Shown here: piece after piece, positions 6,238 through 6,604 of the stretch
Numbering within the stretch: the stretch's first letter is position 1
Layout of the letters: each line of letters starts with the position of its first letter
DNA from: Clostridiales bacterium UBA8960
GTDB lineage: Bacteria > Bacillota > Clostridia > Peptostreptococcales > Acidaminobacteraceae
Assembly: GCA_003482695.1 (NCBI GenBank)
Contig: DMYC01000027.1
Coordinates: forward strand, 1-6,604
Length of the DNA: 6,604 bases
Reading direction: 5' to 3'
Notes under the pieces: generated by a model
The model's database searches: none
The model's input: only the letters and a program-made list of their open reading frames with translations
What the model was told of the DNA's origin: nothing
Made by a program: the position numbers and the translations under genes

Positions 6238-6604
6238 TAAACGTCGAATACGGCACTAGAACTATATTGTTCGAAGTACAACGCAATAATAGCTTGAAGC
6301 ATACTTATATCACCGCTGAAAGGGATAAAGGCATACTAGTCAAAGCTCCTGATTCAGTGAGCAATGAAGAGATCAATAAACTTGTAAAATGTAAAGCTTC
6401 ATGGATCGCTAAAAAGCTCGAAGCACTGGGCGAGTCGATAGACTATGGAGAAATTATGACTGGTTCACGTTTTTTCTATCTTGGAAAAAGCTATTATGTG
6501 GAATTGATTAAAGAAGAGCGTGACTATATTGAAGTGGACTTTATTCATTCAAAGTTCAAGATTAAAACACCTTTTAAGGTCAATCAACTCGACCTTAATG
6601 AAGA
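6234..6604 (+). CDS. YgjP-like metallopeptidase domain protein (DUF45, COG1451), N-terminal part
   Basis: The gene starts within the hsdR stop (ATGA overlap) and runs off the window end after 123 codons, so it is incomplete. The visible part matches the N-terminal half of YgjP/DUF45 proteins. A beta segment at HTYITAERDKGILVKAPDSV (24-43) is followed by EEINKLVKCKASWIAKKLEAL, including the family's helix ending in WI.KKL. A small beta unit then follows at SRFFYLGKSYYVELI. The zinc-binding HExxH would lie beyond the edge and cannot be checked. Genes of this family are frequent companions of hsdR in type I R-M operons, and their role there is unknown. The four-base overlap implies translational coupling to HsdR. 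Confidence 0.85.
   Translation, partial: MINVEYGTRTILFEVQRNNSLKHTYITAERDKGILVKAPDSVSNEEINKLVKCKASWIAKKLEALGESIDYGEIMTGSRFFYLGKSYYVELIKEERDYIEVDFIHSKFKIKTPFKVNQLDLNE

Noticed and set aside
1..6604. CRISPR array, tRNA or rRNA genes, insertion sequences
   Set aside because: No regularly spaced repeats, no cloverleaf-like or rRNA-like stretches and no transposase or integrase coding region were seen.

Overview
The window is AT-rich chromosomal DNA from what looks like a Campylobacterota-type bacterium (Sulfurimonas, Sulfuricurvum, Arcobacter and relatives). That placement rests on general codon use and protein style and is a low-confidence inference. The content is an accessory defence and stability island: the restriction subunit of a type I restriction-modification (R-M) system, preceded by two toxin-antitoxin-like modules.

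Layout. Positions 1-102 hold a rho-independent terminator that also belongs to a small family of ATATGTCG repeats. On the minus strand, 103-324 is a complete 73-residue DUF2188 protein. The 175-base gap to the next gene carries a wide inverted repeat (AGTTGACA...TGTCAACT) and promoter-like boxes. On the plus strand, 500-1537 encodes an HTH-XRE regulator fused to an ImmA/IrrE (M78) metallopeptidase. It overlaps by one base a PIN-domain nuclease (1537-2031). After a 122-base stretch with only a doubtful 39-codon ORF comes a Fic-domain AMP transferase (2154-2948). Then comes HsdR (3250-6237), whose stop overlaps the start of a YgjP-like (DUF45) metallopeptidase cut off by the window end.

The most interesting point lies between fic and hsdR. 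The plus-strand ORF there looks spurious. On the minus strand, 2935-3090 encodes a 51-residue Lys/Thr-rich protein with a good ribosome binding site and an S-A-K-A-E-G motif. This fits the (S/T)xxxE(G/N) inhibitory motif that silences Fic enzymes. The Fic protein has a perfect HPFREGNGR active site and no such motif of its own. I therefore read the pair as a class I-like Fic toxin/antitoxin module in an unusual tail-to-tail, 14-base overlapping arrangement. The small gene and hsdR diverge from a 159-base region with a perfect ACTACC-ATG-GGTAGT inverted repeat at its centre.

How the genes may work together (inference). The XRE-ImmA/PIN and Fic/small-protein pairs look like addiction or abortive-infection modules housed with a type I R-M locus. 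hsdM and hsdS are not in the window and would have to lie beyond one of its edges, most plausibly after the YgjP-like gene.
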